Under the pieces are notes generated by a model. That model had not been told where the DNA came from. It made no database searches and worked only from the letters and a program-made list of their open reading frames with translations. The position numbers and the translations under genes were made by a program. Positions 39,065 to 48,114 of a stretch of DNA of 61,394 bases are shown in pieces. The stretch covers positions 1 to 61,394 of IMG/VR virus record IMGVR_UViG_3300036823_000136. One strand, written 5' to 3'. The first letter of the stretch is position 1, and every line of letters begins with the position of its first letter. This DNA is from a virus.

Positions 39065-39580
39065 TTACTCGCTCTCGTTCGGGTTGATGATGACGCCCTT
39101 GTCGACGTAGATCTTGAGCAGGTCTTCGACGGTCGCCGGGACGGACTTCCCGGCGGCCTCGATGCTCTTGAACGCGGCCGTCTTCTGGTCCTTCGGCACC
39201 CGGAAACGGATGCGCTCCCGGTCCTCGCCGTACTCGCGCGGCTTGATCTTGCCCACGCCCAGTTCGCGCGCCTCGTCGCTGTCGGTGCTGAGAACCTCGG
39301 TCGGGTACTCGATACCGGCGGCGGCGTCGCGCGCGGCCTGCTCGGTGGCGAAGATGGTGCCTTCCCACCGGGGCTTCTTGTGCTGGGTCACGGCGATGAC
39401 CCAGCCCACGATGGGCACCGCTTCGGCGGCAGCCTGGAACAGCGCGGCACGAGCCACACTGGCCAAGGTCTGACCCTGAAGAAGTGCCCGCTTCATGGCG
39501 GCCTCGTACACGTCCAGCTGAATCCACAGCTCGACGGACACGCGGCCGGCCTCCTCCGGGGCTGTCGTTGCGTTGTCCAT
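39065..39580 (-). CDS. Hypothetical protein, leaderless start of the ERF operon
   Basis: ATG 39580 is six bases past the TAAGAT -10. The 171-residue product (MDNATTAPEEAGRVSVELWI) has an amphipathic helix with small residues (GQTLASVARAALFQAAAEAV) and a charged C-terminal half (FRVPKDQKTAAFKSIEAAGK). Unknown function. It heads the ERF-SSB operon. Confidence 0.78.
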   Translation of the reverse strand: MDNATTAPEEAGRVSVELWIQLDVYEAAMKRALLQGQTLASVARAALFQAAAEAVPIVGWVIAVTQHKKPRWEGTIFATEQAARDAAAGIEYPTEVLSTDSDEARELGVGKIKPREYGEDRERIRFRVPKDQKTAAFKSIEAAGKSVPATVEDLLKIYVDKGVIINPNESE

Positions 39581-39586
39581 ACGAGC

Positions 39587-39615
39587 ATCTTACCCCCTAT
39601 GATGGGGGGTAACAC
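39587..39615 (-). promoter_or_regulatory. Spacer-palindrome promoter of the ERF operon
   Basis: Minus strand: spacer CCCCCCATCATAGGGGG, -10 TAAGAT, six bases, ATG. The -35 position reads GTGTTA, with TTGTGT two bases further out. The site also lies 29 bases before the rightward HNH gene. Confidence 0.75.
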
Positions 39616-39637
39616 AAGCCCGACACCTGGAGCGATC

Positions 39638-40033
39638 ATGGCGAAACGTCCTGCCCCGAACTGGCGCGAACTGCGCGAACGGCTCTGGATGCGCAGCAAC
39701 GGGTATTGCGAGGTCAGCGGCGTACCGCTCGACTTCGACACCTTCGACGCGCACCACCGGCGGAACAAGCAGATGGGCGGCACGTACCGCCTGGACACCG
39801 ACACCCTGGCCAACCTGATCGCGGTGGACCCGATCGTGCACAACGGCCACCGGAACTCGATCCACCAGGCTCCGCTCTGGTCGCGCCCGCGCGGCTACCT
39901 GCTCCACGGGAACTCGGTACCCGGCGACGAGCCGATCCTCTACCGCGGCCAGACTTGGCTCCTGCTTAACGCCGGGGGCACGCACGAAGTCCTCACGCCG
40001 GACGATCCGCGCGTCGCCGACCGCCTGGCTTGA
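39638..40033 (+). CDS. HNH endonuclease (rightward, stand-alone)
   Basis: The 131-residue protein begins MAKRPAPNWRELRERLWMRS behind a weak GGAG. It has YCEVSGVPLDFDTFDAHHRR and LIAVDPIVHNGHRNSIH, an HNH core without the usual paired CxxC knuckles. A beta-rich tail follows. It is the only rightward gene between 18 and 60 kb and is closed by a strong terminator, so it looks like an independently inserted homing-type unit. Confidence 0.85.
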   Translation: MAKRPAPNWRELRERLWMRSNGYCEVSGVPLDFDTFDAHHRRNKQMGGTYRLDTDTLANLIAVDPIVHNGHRNSIHQAPLWSRPRGYLLHGNSVPGDEPILYRGQTWLLLNAGGTHEVLTPDDPRVADRLA

Positions 40034-40040
40034 TCAGCGA

Positions 40041-40076
40041 GAAGCCCCCACTCCTCGCCGTAGGAGTGGGGGCTTC
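40041..40076. terminator. Bidirectional intrinsic terminator
   Basis: A perfect 15-bp stem (GAAGCCCCCACTCCT and its complement) with a 6-nt loop sits between the convergent HNH gene and the end of the tail operon at 40146. Confidence 0.9.
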
Positions 40077-40145
40077 ATCGTCACCATGCCTGCCCAGGCA
40101 CGAGCCACCTTGTCCAGGGGGGCCGGACCCAAGTGTAAGGCTCGA

Positions 40146-42599
40146 TCAGCTGAAAGTGCGCAAGGTGAGCGTCTGCTTCACGCCGTTTTGCGCATCCGCT
40201 GTTTCGTTGATCCCGACCACCGACGCGTAGATCGGACCGCCCATCCCGCCCGCGTCGTCGATCGTCACCACGTCCTGGAGCTGGAGCCGCGGGTCGCCGA
40301 CGATGCTCGCGCTCTGGAAGTAGGGCTGAGCCTGCTTCACGTCGGCGAGCAGCGACGGCGCGAGCAGGCCGCCGATGGTCAGCGCGTCCTGGTGCCAATC
40401 GTCCTGGGGCAGCGAGAGGTTCCGATCGCCGAACTGGGCCTGGCTGGCGGAGTCCATGATCGAAGCAGAGCCCGAGGAGTCGGCCACCAGGATGATGCCC
40501 TTCACGTGGAGAAACGGCGTCGTGTCCTCCACCGACTCCTGCATGGTCGTCGCGGCGTCGTTGGTGATGAACACGCGCATGTGCCGCTGGTTCTGGTCGC
40601 CGGTGGTCCAGCCGGCCCAGGCGTAGACGTTCACGCCGGTGCCGACCGGCGGGCATCCGCTCGGATCGCCGTTGTTGCCAGGCTGGTGGCCGGCGTAGCC
40701 GTCGAGCCAGAAGTCCGGCTTGTAGAAGTTCATCACGTCCTTGCAGGCGAAGCCGCCGCCGGAGATGCTGCCCTGGGTCTGGGGGTGCCAGCTCACCTGA
40801 CCCACGCGGATGGACTGCACGCCCGACAGCGTGATGACGCCGGTGCGGTTGGAGTGCGCGCCGGTGAGCCACTGCCCCGGGTCGGTGGTGGCGTAGGCGA
40901 CGCCGTCCTGAGCCACCTTCGTCTGGACGAAGTACGTGATCCGGTTGATGATCGAATCGAAGGTGGTCTGCGGGTTGATCTCGTCCATGTCGTCGATGCT
41001 CAGCGTCCGCACCGACAGGCCGCCGGAGTGCTTGGCCTGGATGTTCAGCCGGTTGGCGAAGTGCATCACCCCGAACTCGTCGGCGGCCAACGAGCCCATG
41101 TCCGCGGAAGCGGCCGCCTTGAGCACCTCCCAGGACTCCACGCTCTGGAGGTCCGGCAGCCAGTTCAGGCGCATGACCGAGGTATCGATCTGGGCCCGCG
41201 GGTTCGCCTGGTCCTTCGGCCAGGTGACGCTGCCGGATGCGGTGTCCGGCATCCACCAGAGCTGCCAGTACTGGCACGGGCCGTTGATGGCCAGCGTGAC
41301 GTAGTTGGTGTTCGTGGTGTCGAACCCGCGGGTGACCGACGTGATGCCGCCCGACGTGCCGCCGGTGCCGCGGTTGGTGATCGTGCCGTCCACGTTCGAG
41401 AAGAGCGTGATCGAGGTCGACACGAACGAATAGTCCACGGCGATGTAGTGCCAGCCGGTGGTGAGGCCCGACGGCGTGAAGGACCAGTTCCACATCTTGA
41501 CCTGGCCGGAGTTCTGCACGTAGCCGGTGACGAGGCCGGTCTGGTGCGAGACGGACAGCGACATTAGCGCCGGCTGAGCCTCGGTGGGTGACCGCCGCTG
41601 CTCCAGGAGCACCGTCATTGAGCTGGTCTGGGCGATCGCCGAATCGATGTACACCCAGCCGCCCAGCGCGAGCTGGTTCGCTCCGTTGGTCGGCGCCGGG
41701 GCGGCCACGAGCACCGCGGCGGACGTGTGGGCGGCGCACGTGTTGAACAGCCGGAGCCCGGTCGGATCGAGCCCACGCGGCTTCAGCGCCTGACCGTACC
41801 GGCCAGCGACGTAGTTGTCGGTCGGGTAGCCCGTCGACGAGTCGGGCGCCGGCGGGGTGATGTACGACGAGACGTTGAAGGCGGACCCGTTGTTGATCAG
41901 GTCGGCATCCTCGATACCGATAGTGCCGATTTCCGGCAGGAAGCCGTGGCACAGCGGCCAGCTCAGCACCGCGTTCGCGTGCGGCGCCGGGCCCTCGTAG
42001 ACACCGGAGCTACGGAGCGTGTACTCCAGCACCCACGACAGCGGCAGCGTGCCGCGGTCGACGCTGATGCCGTACTTCGGCCCGGCGCCCTGGGCCCACA
42101 CGGGCAGCGTGACCGGGTTGGTCAGGATGCCGGAGAGGTCGGTGCACGTCACGACCACGTTGCCGTCCTTGCGGCTGGGCAGCGCGCCCTGGATGAACCC
42201 GGTGAAGCGCCGGACCGCTGTGGTTCCGGTGGACGTTTTGACGAGCAGGTTCAGGTACATCGGAGTGCCGACGGCGCCGATCGTGCCCGGCCAGAAGCCG
42301 GAGTAGGGCGAGAACATCCGCCATACCGGCGTGCCGTCGGCCACGGCGCCCTCCAGCGTGATCTGGAGCTGGGCCCCGGAGTAGCCCTCGGTCACTTCGA
42401 GCTTGTCGGGGAACGCGCCGGTCAGCTGCCGGTCGACGGTGTACGACGAGTAGTTGTCGGACAGGTCGTTGTTGGTGTAGCTGTAGCTGCCGTCGCGCTG
42501 CCAGTCGAACCTCAGCTCCACGCCGAAGTACCGCTTCTGGCCGGGCGCGAGCGCGTCGGCCAGCGCAAGCGAGGTGGGCGACCCGTCGTTGAATTGCAT
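40146..42599 (-). CDS. Minor tail protein with LamG-like insert
   Basis: The 817-residue protein begins like actinophage tail baseplate-hub proteins (RYFGVELRFDWQRDGSYSYT, FTGFIQGALPSRKDGNVVVT). Residues about 250-440 form a concanavalin/LamG-like carbohydrate-binding insert (LALGGWVYIDSAIAQTSSMT, GLTTGWHYIAVDYSFVSTSI). The C-terminal part includes VVTIDDAGGMGGPIYASVVG. Likely part of the tail tip. Last gene of the tail operon. Confidence 0.82.
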   Translation of the reverse strand: MQFNDGSPTSLALADALAPGQKRYFGVELRFDWQRDGSYSYTNNDLSDNYSSYTVDRQLTGAFPDKLEVTEGYSGAQLQITLEGAVADGTPVWRMFSPYSGFWPGTIGAVGTPMYLNLLVKTSTGTTAVRRFTGFIQGALPSRKDGNVVVTCTDLSGILTNPVTLPVWAQGAGPKYGISVDRGTLPLSWVLEYTLRSSGVYEGPAPHANAVLSWPLCHGFLPEIGTIGIEDADLINNGSAFNVSSYITPPAPDSSTGYPTDNYVAGRYGQALKPRGLDPTGLRLFNTCAAHTSAAVLVAAPAPTNGANQLALGGWVYIDSAIAQTSSMTVLLEQRRSPTEAQPALMSLSVSHQTGLVTGYVQNSGQVKMWNWSFTPSGLTTGWHYIAVDYSFVSTSITLFSNVDGTITNRGTGGTSGGITSVTRGFDTTNTNYVTLAINGPCQYWQLWWMPDTASGSVTWPKDQANPRAQIDTSVMRLNWLPDLQSVESWEVLKAAASADMGSLAADEFGVMHFANRLNIQAKHSGGLSVRTLSIDDMDEINPQTTFDSIINRITYFVQTKVAQDGVAYATTDPGQWLTGAHSNRTGVITLSGVQSIRVGQVSWHPQTQGSISGGGFACKDVMNFYKPDFWLDGYAGHQPGNNGDPSGCPPVGTGVNVYAWAGWTTGDQNQRHMRVFITNDAATTMQESVEDTTPFLHVKGIILVADSSGSASIMDSASQAQFGDRNLSLPQDDWHQDALTIGGLLAPSLLADVKQAQPYFQSASIVGDPRLQLQDVVTIDDAGGMGGPIYASVVGINETADAQNGVKQTLTLRTFS

Positions 42600-42612
42600 G
42601 GTGCCTCCGGCG

Positions 42613-43491
42613 TCAGGCTTCGAGCAGGGCGAGCGAGCCGGACGTGCGGGTGCCCAGGTACTCGCTGTGCTGGGGGAAGTCGTTCACGATGACCTTCGGA
42701 ACGCCCGTCCCGAGAACCCAGGCCCGCGGCGTGTCCGTAGTGGCGCGCTGCCCCTCCAGCTGGCAGGCCAGCACCACCGTGGTCCCGGCGGCCGTGAGGT
42801 TGAACGTCGGCATGACGGCCTGGACGGTGCCGTTGGTGGGCACGGTGTAGCGGATGTACTTCCGGGTGGCGTCCGTCGGGTCGGTGAGCACGGTGACCGT
42901 GACCGTGGTGGGACTGGCGCCCGGTGTGGCGTAGGTCAGGATGCCAGGCGTGGCGGAGCCGGAGATCAGGTAGAAGCTGAAGATCACCGTCTCGCCGGGG
43001 ATCACCGGGATCACCGTCTTGCCGCATGCCACCGCGCCGGCCGCGGTCGCTACCCACTTCGCCGCGAAGGACGGGCCCGGCGTCGTCTCGGTGGTGGTGG
43101 TCACGTCAACCCGCTGGCTCGTGAGCATCAGCTTCGTGTTCGCCTGGGCGGAGACGACGCCGTTCGGCGCCACGAACGGCACGGTGCGCGAATAGCTCGA
43201 CATCGTGTCGGCGACCGCCGCGTGCAACACGTTCATCCGCCGCGGGTCGCGCAGGAAGTACGGCCCCGCGATCGAGCCGCGGTACAGCATCTCGAACCAG
43301 CTCAGCGCCCGCCGGTCCATGCCGTCCAACGGGATGTTGAACGAGCGCTTCCAGCCGAACACGTCCTTCGTGTGCATCCCGGACAGCGGCTCCTGGAGCG
43401 CGCCGAACTCCACCATGCCGGAGTCGAAACCGTCCGCGCCCACGTCCATCGCCATCAGCCGTCCGTACGGTCCGACGTAGATCAGGCCCAT
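42613..43491 (-). CDS. Distal-tail-like minor tail protein
   Basis: The 292-residue protein starts MGLIYVGPYGRLMAMDVGAD and has an N-terminal Dit-like pattern (VFGWKRSFNIPLDGMDRRAL, GPYFLRDPRRMNVLHAAVAD), then a jelly-roll-like domain (TVPTNGTVQAVMPTFNLTAA). Position between tape measure and hub genes supports the call. Confidence 0.8.
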   Translation of the reverse strand: MGLIYVGPYGRLMAMDVGADGFDSGMVEFGALQEPLSGMHTKDVFGWKRSFNIPLDGMDRRALSWFEMLYRGSIAGPYFLRDPRRMNVLHAAVADTMSSYSRTVPFVAPNGVVSAQANTKLMLTSQRVDVTTTTETTPGPSFAAKWVATAAGAVACGKTVIPVIPGETVIFSFYLISGSATPGILTYATPGASPTTVTVTVLTDPTDATRKYIRYTVPTNGTVQAVMPTFNLTAAGTTVVLACQLEGQRATTDTPRAWVLGTGVPKVIVNDFPQHSEYLGTRTSGSLALLEA

Positions 43492-43495
43492 GGCT

Positions 43496-46400
43496 TCACC
43501 TCCTGGAGTTGCTCTTGTTGACCCTATTCACCGCGCTGGCGGTTTCCTGGGCCGACACGACCACCTGGACGCCGGTGAGCGCGTCGGCGAGCGCGGCCGG
43601 GAGATCGCCCTGTCCGGCCATCACGCCGGCGAGCCGGTTCGTGGCGTCGGCCTGAGCCTGTCCGGCGACTGCGGCCTTCTGGGTGAAGTCGGGCACCGAC
43701 GGGATGATCGGCGCCGACACGCCCGGCGTGGTGATGTTCATGGCGTCGCTGACGGCGGCGGCCATCCGCGCGGCCTCGCCGACCGCCGCGCCGGTCTTGA
43801 TCTTGATACCGTCGGCCAGGGCCTGGACGATCGACATACCGGAGTAGAGCGTCCAGCCGCGCCCGGAGAACGGGCCCTCCTTCGCCGGCGAGAAGGGGAG
43901 CAGTGATCGGACCTTCCCGAGGATGTCCTTCACGACGCCGCCCAGCGCACCCGCGGCGGCCTTGATGCCGTCGATGAGTCCCTGAATGATCGCCTTGCCC
44001 GCACGGAAGAGCACGCCGCCCAGGTCGCCCAGGGCACCGAGGATCTTTCCGGGGATGCCCTTCACCCAGTTGATCAAGTCGACGATGCCCTGAGAGGTCG
44101 CCTGCACGGCGGAGTTCCATGTCCGGTTGAAGAAGTCGCGAATGTTGGAGATCAAGTTTCCGATGGCGGTGATGGCGCGGCCGGGGAGGTTGCGGAAGAA
44201 GTCGACGACGGCCACGACGCCTTCGGCCACAGCCGTTTTGGCGCTGTTCCAGGTGTTGACGAAGAAGTCGCGCAGGCCGGTCGCGAGCGACTGGATGCCG
44301 GCCCAGATTTTGCCGGGGAGCGAGGCGAAGAAGCTGCCGACCGCGTCGACGCCGTTGATCACCGCCGTCTTCGCGGCCTCCCAGGCGTTCACGAAGAAGT
44401 CGCGGAGCCCGGTTGCGAGGGTCTGGAGGGCGTCCCAGATTCGGCCCGGCAGGGCGTGGAAGAAGTTCACCACGGCCTCGATGCCCTGGGTGGTGACCTG
44501 CACACCCCACTTGAACGCGGCCACGAGGGCATCACCGATGATCTGGACGAGCTTCCCCAGCGCGAAGAAGATCTGAATCGGCAGCGCGATCATCTCGGCG
44601 ATGACCCACTCGACGCCCTGCACGGTGGCCTGAAGCATGAACTTCGCGGCCTTCAGGAAAGCATCCCACACGATGCCAGGCAACTTGGCCAGGAAGTTTC
44701 CGATCTTGCCGGGCAGGCTCTCGACGAAGCTCAGGGCGGCATTAAACCCGTCCTTGATCTTGTTTCCCAGGTTGACGAAGAAGTCGCCGACGGAGCCTGC
44801 GGCAGACGCGATGCCCGATCCGATGCCCTTGAAGAAGTCGACGATCTTCGTGATGACGCCCTGGAAGAAGCTCGCGATGTTGTTCCAGATCGCCGTCACG
44901 TTCGTCTTGAAGTCGGTGAAGAAGTTGACCACGCCGGTGACGACCTTCTGGACGACGCCCAGGAATCCGACGAGGACAGGTACGACCTTTCCGAGGATCA
45001 CGGCGGCCGTCTGGATCATCGGCGTTTCGGTGGCGGCCCAGAGCTTGATCAACGGCGGCAGGATCGTGGTGATCAGCTGCACGAGCGGCGGCACGAGCGG
45101 CAAGATCGCGGGCAGCAAGCTGACGAAGGCGCCCGCCACCTGGACGATGCTGTCGACCAAGGTCGGGATCTGGGGGATGATCAACCCCAGGGCCTGGACC
45201 AGCGTGCCCGACAGCGAGTCGAGCACCGGCGACAGCGCGGTGAACAGCTTGCCGAAGGCGTCGGCCAGCTTCGGCAGCACCGGCGCGAGCTGGGCGCCCA
45301 GGCCCTCGACGAGCTTCGTCACCGGCGGCGCCAGCGTCTCGATGGCCTTCCCCAGCACCCCGCCGATCAGGCCGGCCAGCTTGCCGACGATCGGCAAAAG
45401 CGCGGTGATCACAGGCGCCAACGCGGTCAGCGCGCGGCCGAAGCCGTCGGCGAAGGCCTTGATGCCCGGCATGGCCGCGGTGAGCCCGTCCCCGACCGCC
45501 TTGACGATCGTCGCCAGCGGGCCCTGGAGGCTGGCTCCGAGCTGAGCGAGAATGCCGATGATCGGCTGGATCACGGACCCGAGAGCCTTGATCACCTGAG
45601 ACAGGCCGGTGATGATCGTCTGCACCTGGCCGGATGCCGCGATCTGGGCGAAGGCGTCGCCAACCGACTTGAGCAGCGAGCCGAACGCGCCGCCCAGCTC
45701 CCTCAGCTGAGGCGCGACCGCCGCGCCCAGGTTGAGGAACCCCTGGACGAAGGCGTTGATGCCCGGCTGCATCTGCTGGATAAACGCGCCGGTCTGCTTG
45801 AACAGGTCGCGGATCTTCGCCAGGTTGTCGCTCTGGGTGAGCAGGTCGGTCATCTTGCCGACGGTCGCCCCGAGGGCGGTTGCCATGGCCTGGAGTCCCA
45901 CGGTGCTCGCGTTGAGCAGCGCCGGCATCTTCGCCACCGCGGGCGCGAGGCTGTGCTCGAAGCTCGCGGAGACCTTCGCCTTCAGATCGTCGACCTGGGC
46001 CCCCAGCGGCTGGAACGCCTTCTTGATCCCGTCGAGCCCCAGTACGATCGCCCCGAGGGCGACGCCGCCGACCGCGGCCAGCGCGGGAAGCGCGGTGATC
46101 AGGCCGCCGATGGGCGCGGCGATCGCGGCGATGCCGCCGCCCATCAACGTCGCCTTGCTCGTGAGCGTGCCGAACACGCCGGAGCCAATCGAGCCCATCG
46201 CGCTGAACTGGCTGGAGAGCAGCGATAGCGGCGACTTGGCGACGCCGTCGATCAGCTTGCCGAAGGCGGACGTGTCGGTGCCCAGCTTGCGCAGCTTCGA
46301 GGAGAACGACGTGCCCTCGTCGCCGGAGTCCTTCGTCTTCTTGCGGAAGATGTCCAGCGAGCCGCTGACCGCGGAGAGCACTTTCGAGCCGTCGACGAGC

Positions 46401-46819
46401 GACTTCAGCCAGCTTTTGTTCTGGGTTTCGCCGTCCTTCTGGACCTTCGTCAGCTGGCCGTGCGCGACCGCGAGCTTCTGTGTCGAGATGGTGACCTTGT
46501 CGCCGGCCACGGCGGCTTCGGCCTTGGCCTTGGTGAGGGAGCGCTCCGCGGCGTCGATCTCCTTGGTGGTGGCGCCTTCCTTCTGCCGCACCGTCTGGAG
46601 ACTCTTCTCGGCGGCCGTCACCTTGTCGGTCGCCGCGCGGAGCCCGTCCTCAGCGTTGATCAGGTCCAGGTCCGCCTTGCGGAGGTCCTGGGTGACCTTG
46701 ACCAACGGGTCACTGTCGATCTTCACGCCCTTGAGCGCGTCGTTCAGATCCCGGTTGATCGTCTTCTTCAGGTCGTCGGCCATGGCGTCGATCCGGATGG
46801 ACGCTTCACCAATCAGCAC
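43496..46819 (-). CDS. Tape measure protein
   Basis: The 1107-residue protein has an N-terminal coiled coil (ITLRADA-type helices such as VTAAEKSLQTVRQKEGATTK), a hydrophobic centre with many Gly/Ala/Leu/Ile segments, and at least three tandem repeats of 44 residues containing LPGKIWAGIQSLATGLRDFF or LPGRIWDALQTLATGLRDFF. Its length sets the tail length and indicates a long non-contractile tail. It follows the tail chaperone pair. Confidence 0.92.
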   Translation of the reverse strand: MLIGEASIRIDAMADDLKKTINRDLNDALKGVKIDSDPLVKVTQDLRKADLDLINAEDGLRAATDKVTAAEKSLQTVRQKEGATTKEIDAAERSLTKAKAEAAVAGDKVTISTQKLAVAHGQLTKVQKDGETQNKSWLKSLVDGSKVLSAVSGSLDIFRKKTKDSGDEGTSFSSKLRKLGTDTSAFGKLIDGVAKSPLSLLSSQFSAMGSIGSGVFGTLTSKATLMGGGIAAIAAPIGGLITALPALAAVGGVALGAIVLGLDGIKKAFQPLGAQVDDLKAKVSASFEHSLAPAVAKMPALLNASTVGLQAMATALGATVGKMTDLLTQSDNLAKIRDLFKQTGAFIQQMQPGINAFVQGFLNLGAAVAPQLRELGGAFGSLLKSVGDAFAQIAASGQVQTIITGLSQVIKALGSVIQPIIGILAQLGASLQGPLATIVKAVGDGLTAAMPGIKAFADGFGRALTALAPVITALLPIVGKLAGLIGGVLGKAIETLAPPVTKLVEGLGAQLAPVLPKLADAFGKLFTALSPVLDSLSGTLVQALGLIIPQIPTLVDSIVQVAGAFVSLLPAILPLVPPLVQLITTILPPLIKLWAATETPMIQTAAVILGKVVPVLVGFLGVVQKVVTGVVNFFTDFKTNVTAIWNNIASFFQGVITKIVDFFKGIGSGIASAAGSVGDFFVNLGNKIKDGFNAALSFVESLPGKIGNFLAKLPGIVWDAFLKAAKFMLQATVQGVEWVIAEMIALPIQIFFALGKLVQIIGDALVAAFKWGVQVTTQGIEAVVNFFHALPGRIWDALQTLATGLRDFFVNAWEAAKTAVINGVDAVGSFFASLPGKIWAGIQSLATGLRDFFVNTWNSAKTAVAEGVVAVVDFFRNLPGRAITAIGNLISNIRDFFNRTWNSAVQATSQGIVDLINWVKGIPGKILGALGDLGGVLFRAGKAIIQGLIDGIKAAAGALGGVVKDILGKVRSLLPFSPAKEGPFSGRGWTLYSGMSIVQALADGIKIKTGAAVGEAARMAAAVSDAMNITTPGVSAPIIPSVPDFTQKAAVAGQAQADATNRLAGVMAGQGDLPAALADALTGVQVVVSAQETASAVNRVNKSNSRR

Positions 46820-46830
46820 CGGCCGGCCTC

Positions 46831-47130
46831 CTACCCGTTCAGCAACCCGCCCCCCAGCGCTTGCTGCTCAGGCGTGATGCCCCAGGTCTCCCTGGCCGCC
46901 TTCGGGTCGATCTGGGCATCAACGGCAGTCAGGGCGTCCTCGACCTTCTTGATGTCCTCGACCGGAGTCTCCAGCATGATGACGAACAGCGCGTCCAACC
47001 AGCCGGAAAGCGGTGTCCGTGGACCGCGGCCGTCGAGCCCAGCCAAGCCGGCCATGGCCAGGCGTCCGTTGGTGTACCGGTCGTGGAAAGTGGACTGGGC
47101 GATGGTCAGCAGACCTACCGCCCGGTGGTA
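46831..47130 (-). CDS. Tail assembly chaperone, frameshifted second part
   Basis: The reading frame overlapping the end of the first chaperone gene continues as AVGLLTIAQSTFHDRYTNGR and ends with TWGITPEQQALGGGLLNG, just before the tape measure. It has no good start of its own. The frame is -1 relative to the upstream gene, as in lambda G-GT. No textbook slippery heptamer is obvious in the overlap. Confidence 0.78.
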   Translation of the reverse strand, partial: YHRAVGLLTIAQSTFHDRYTNGRLAMAGLAGLDGRGPRTPLSGWLDALFVIMLETPVEDIKKVEDALTAVDAQIDPKAARETWGITPEQQALGGGLLNG

Positions 47131-47675
47131 GGGCGCCCGCTGCTCGCGGTGAACAGATCCTGCATGACCTGGACGACAGTGTTGATCTGGATCTTCGCCG
47201 TCTCGTCCTCGAACATCAGCTGGTGCAGCCGCCGCCGCGATGACCCGGCCTCGAAGGCCTCGAACTTCTCCCGCTCGACGATCGGACGGATCGAGCCGTC
47301 CGGCGCCCGGAAGTTCGCCGGTTCGAGCAGCTGCTCCTCGTCGTCGTCCACGGTGCCGATCACCAGCGTGGCTCCGGGCTCGACGCGCTTGGGCACCCGC
47401 GGCAGCTCCTGAAACTCCCACGACAGCGGCACGCCGTCGTTGTTCTTGATCATTCGCGGGAGGATGTCCCGGAGCACCAGCAGGAGCTTCGAACCGTCGT
47501 CGGAGTTCGCGGCCACGGCGAACCGCGTGAAGTCCGACGAGGACGGGTCGGGCCGGCCGACGAAGTCGTGCTCCCGGATCTCGCGCTCACCGTTGTCATC
47601 CTCGTGCACCACGCGCAGGGAGAAGGGGACTTCGGGGATCTCGGGAACCGTGTCGGGACCGTACGTCTTGGGCAT
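47115..47675 (-). CDS. Tail assembly chaperone, first part
   Basis: ATG 47675 starts a 186-residue acidic protein (MPKTYGPDTVPEIPEVPFSL) with helical C-terminus (TAKIQINTVVQVMQDLFTAS). Its place directly before the tape measure and its overlap with a -1 reading frame identify it as the G-type tail chaperone, expected to wrap the tape measure during tail assembly. Confidence 0.83.
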   Translation of the reverse strand: MPKTYGPDTVPEIPEVPFSLRVVHEDDNGEREIREHDFVGRPDPSSSDFTRFAVAANSDDGSKLLLVLRDILPRMIKNNDGVPLSWEFQELPRVPKRVEPGATLVIGTVDDDEEQLLEPANFRAPDGSIRPIVEREKFEAFEAGSSRRRLHQLMFEDETAKIQINTVVQVMQDLFTASSGRPTTGR

Positions 47676-47685
47676 GGCGTTCCTC

Positions 47686-48114
47686 TCAGCGAGCGGCTTG
47701 AGTGATGGAGTCGCGGACGAAGTTGTTCGCGCGCGTGCCCGGGTGGCGGACCTCGCGGGCGAACCGGACGGCGCCGCCGGACATGAAGCGCAGGGCGGCA
47801 TTCGGACGGTCCGGCCGCGCGCGGATGACGTGCGCCGGCGTGCCGTACAGGATGTACCCGAGATAGTCGGTCTGCCCCTGCTTGCCCATCAGCACCTCGA
47901 CGAACGGTCGGAGCCCGTTGCTGCCCTCGTTCTTGCGCGAGGTGGCCGCGAGCCGGCCGGTGCGCCGCGGGACCCGGCGGAGCTGGTACTGCTGGACGTT
48001 GTTCGCCCGGCGGCGGATATCCCGGCGGATCGGCCCGTTCGAGTCGTTGACGAAGACGGCGAACTCACCGTCGTCGACGCCGCCGTGGGCCGACTTGATC
48101 ACGATGCGCGCCAT
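47686..48114 (-). CDS. Head-tail connector / minor tail (gp10-like) protein
   Basis: The 142-residue product (MARIVIKSAHGGVDDGEFAV) has a central basic segment (NVQQYQLRRVPRRTGRLAAT) typical of HK97 gp10-like tail completion proteins, which have RTGRL-type motifs. ATG 48114 shares a base with the TAA upstream. Confidence 0.76.
   Translation of the reverse strand: MARIVIKSAHGGVDDGEFAVFVNDSNGPIRRDIRRRANNVQQYQLRRVPRRTGRLAATSRKNEGSNGLRPFVEVLMGKQGQTDYLGYILYGTPAHVIRARPDRPNAALRFMSGGAVRFAREVRHPGTRANNFVRDSITQAAR

Noticed and set aside
44456-46228. 590-codon rightward open frame opposite the tape measure
   Set aside because: Asp/Gly/Arg-rich low complexity typical of antisense frames in high-GC genes.
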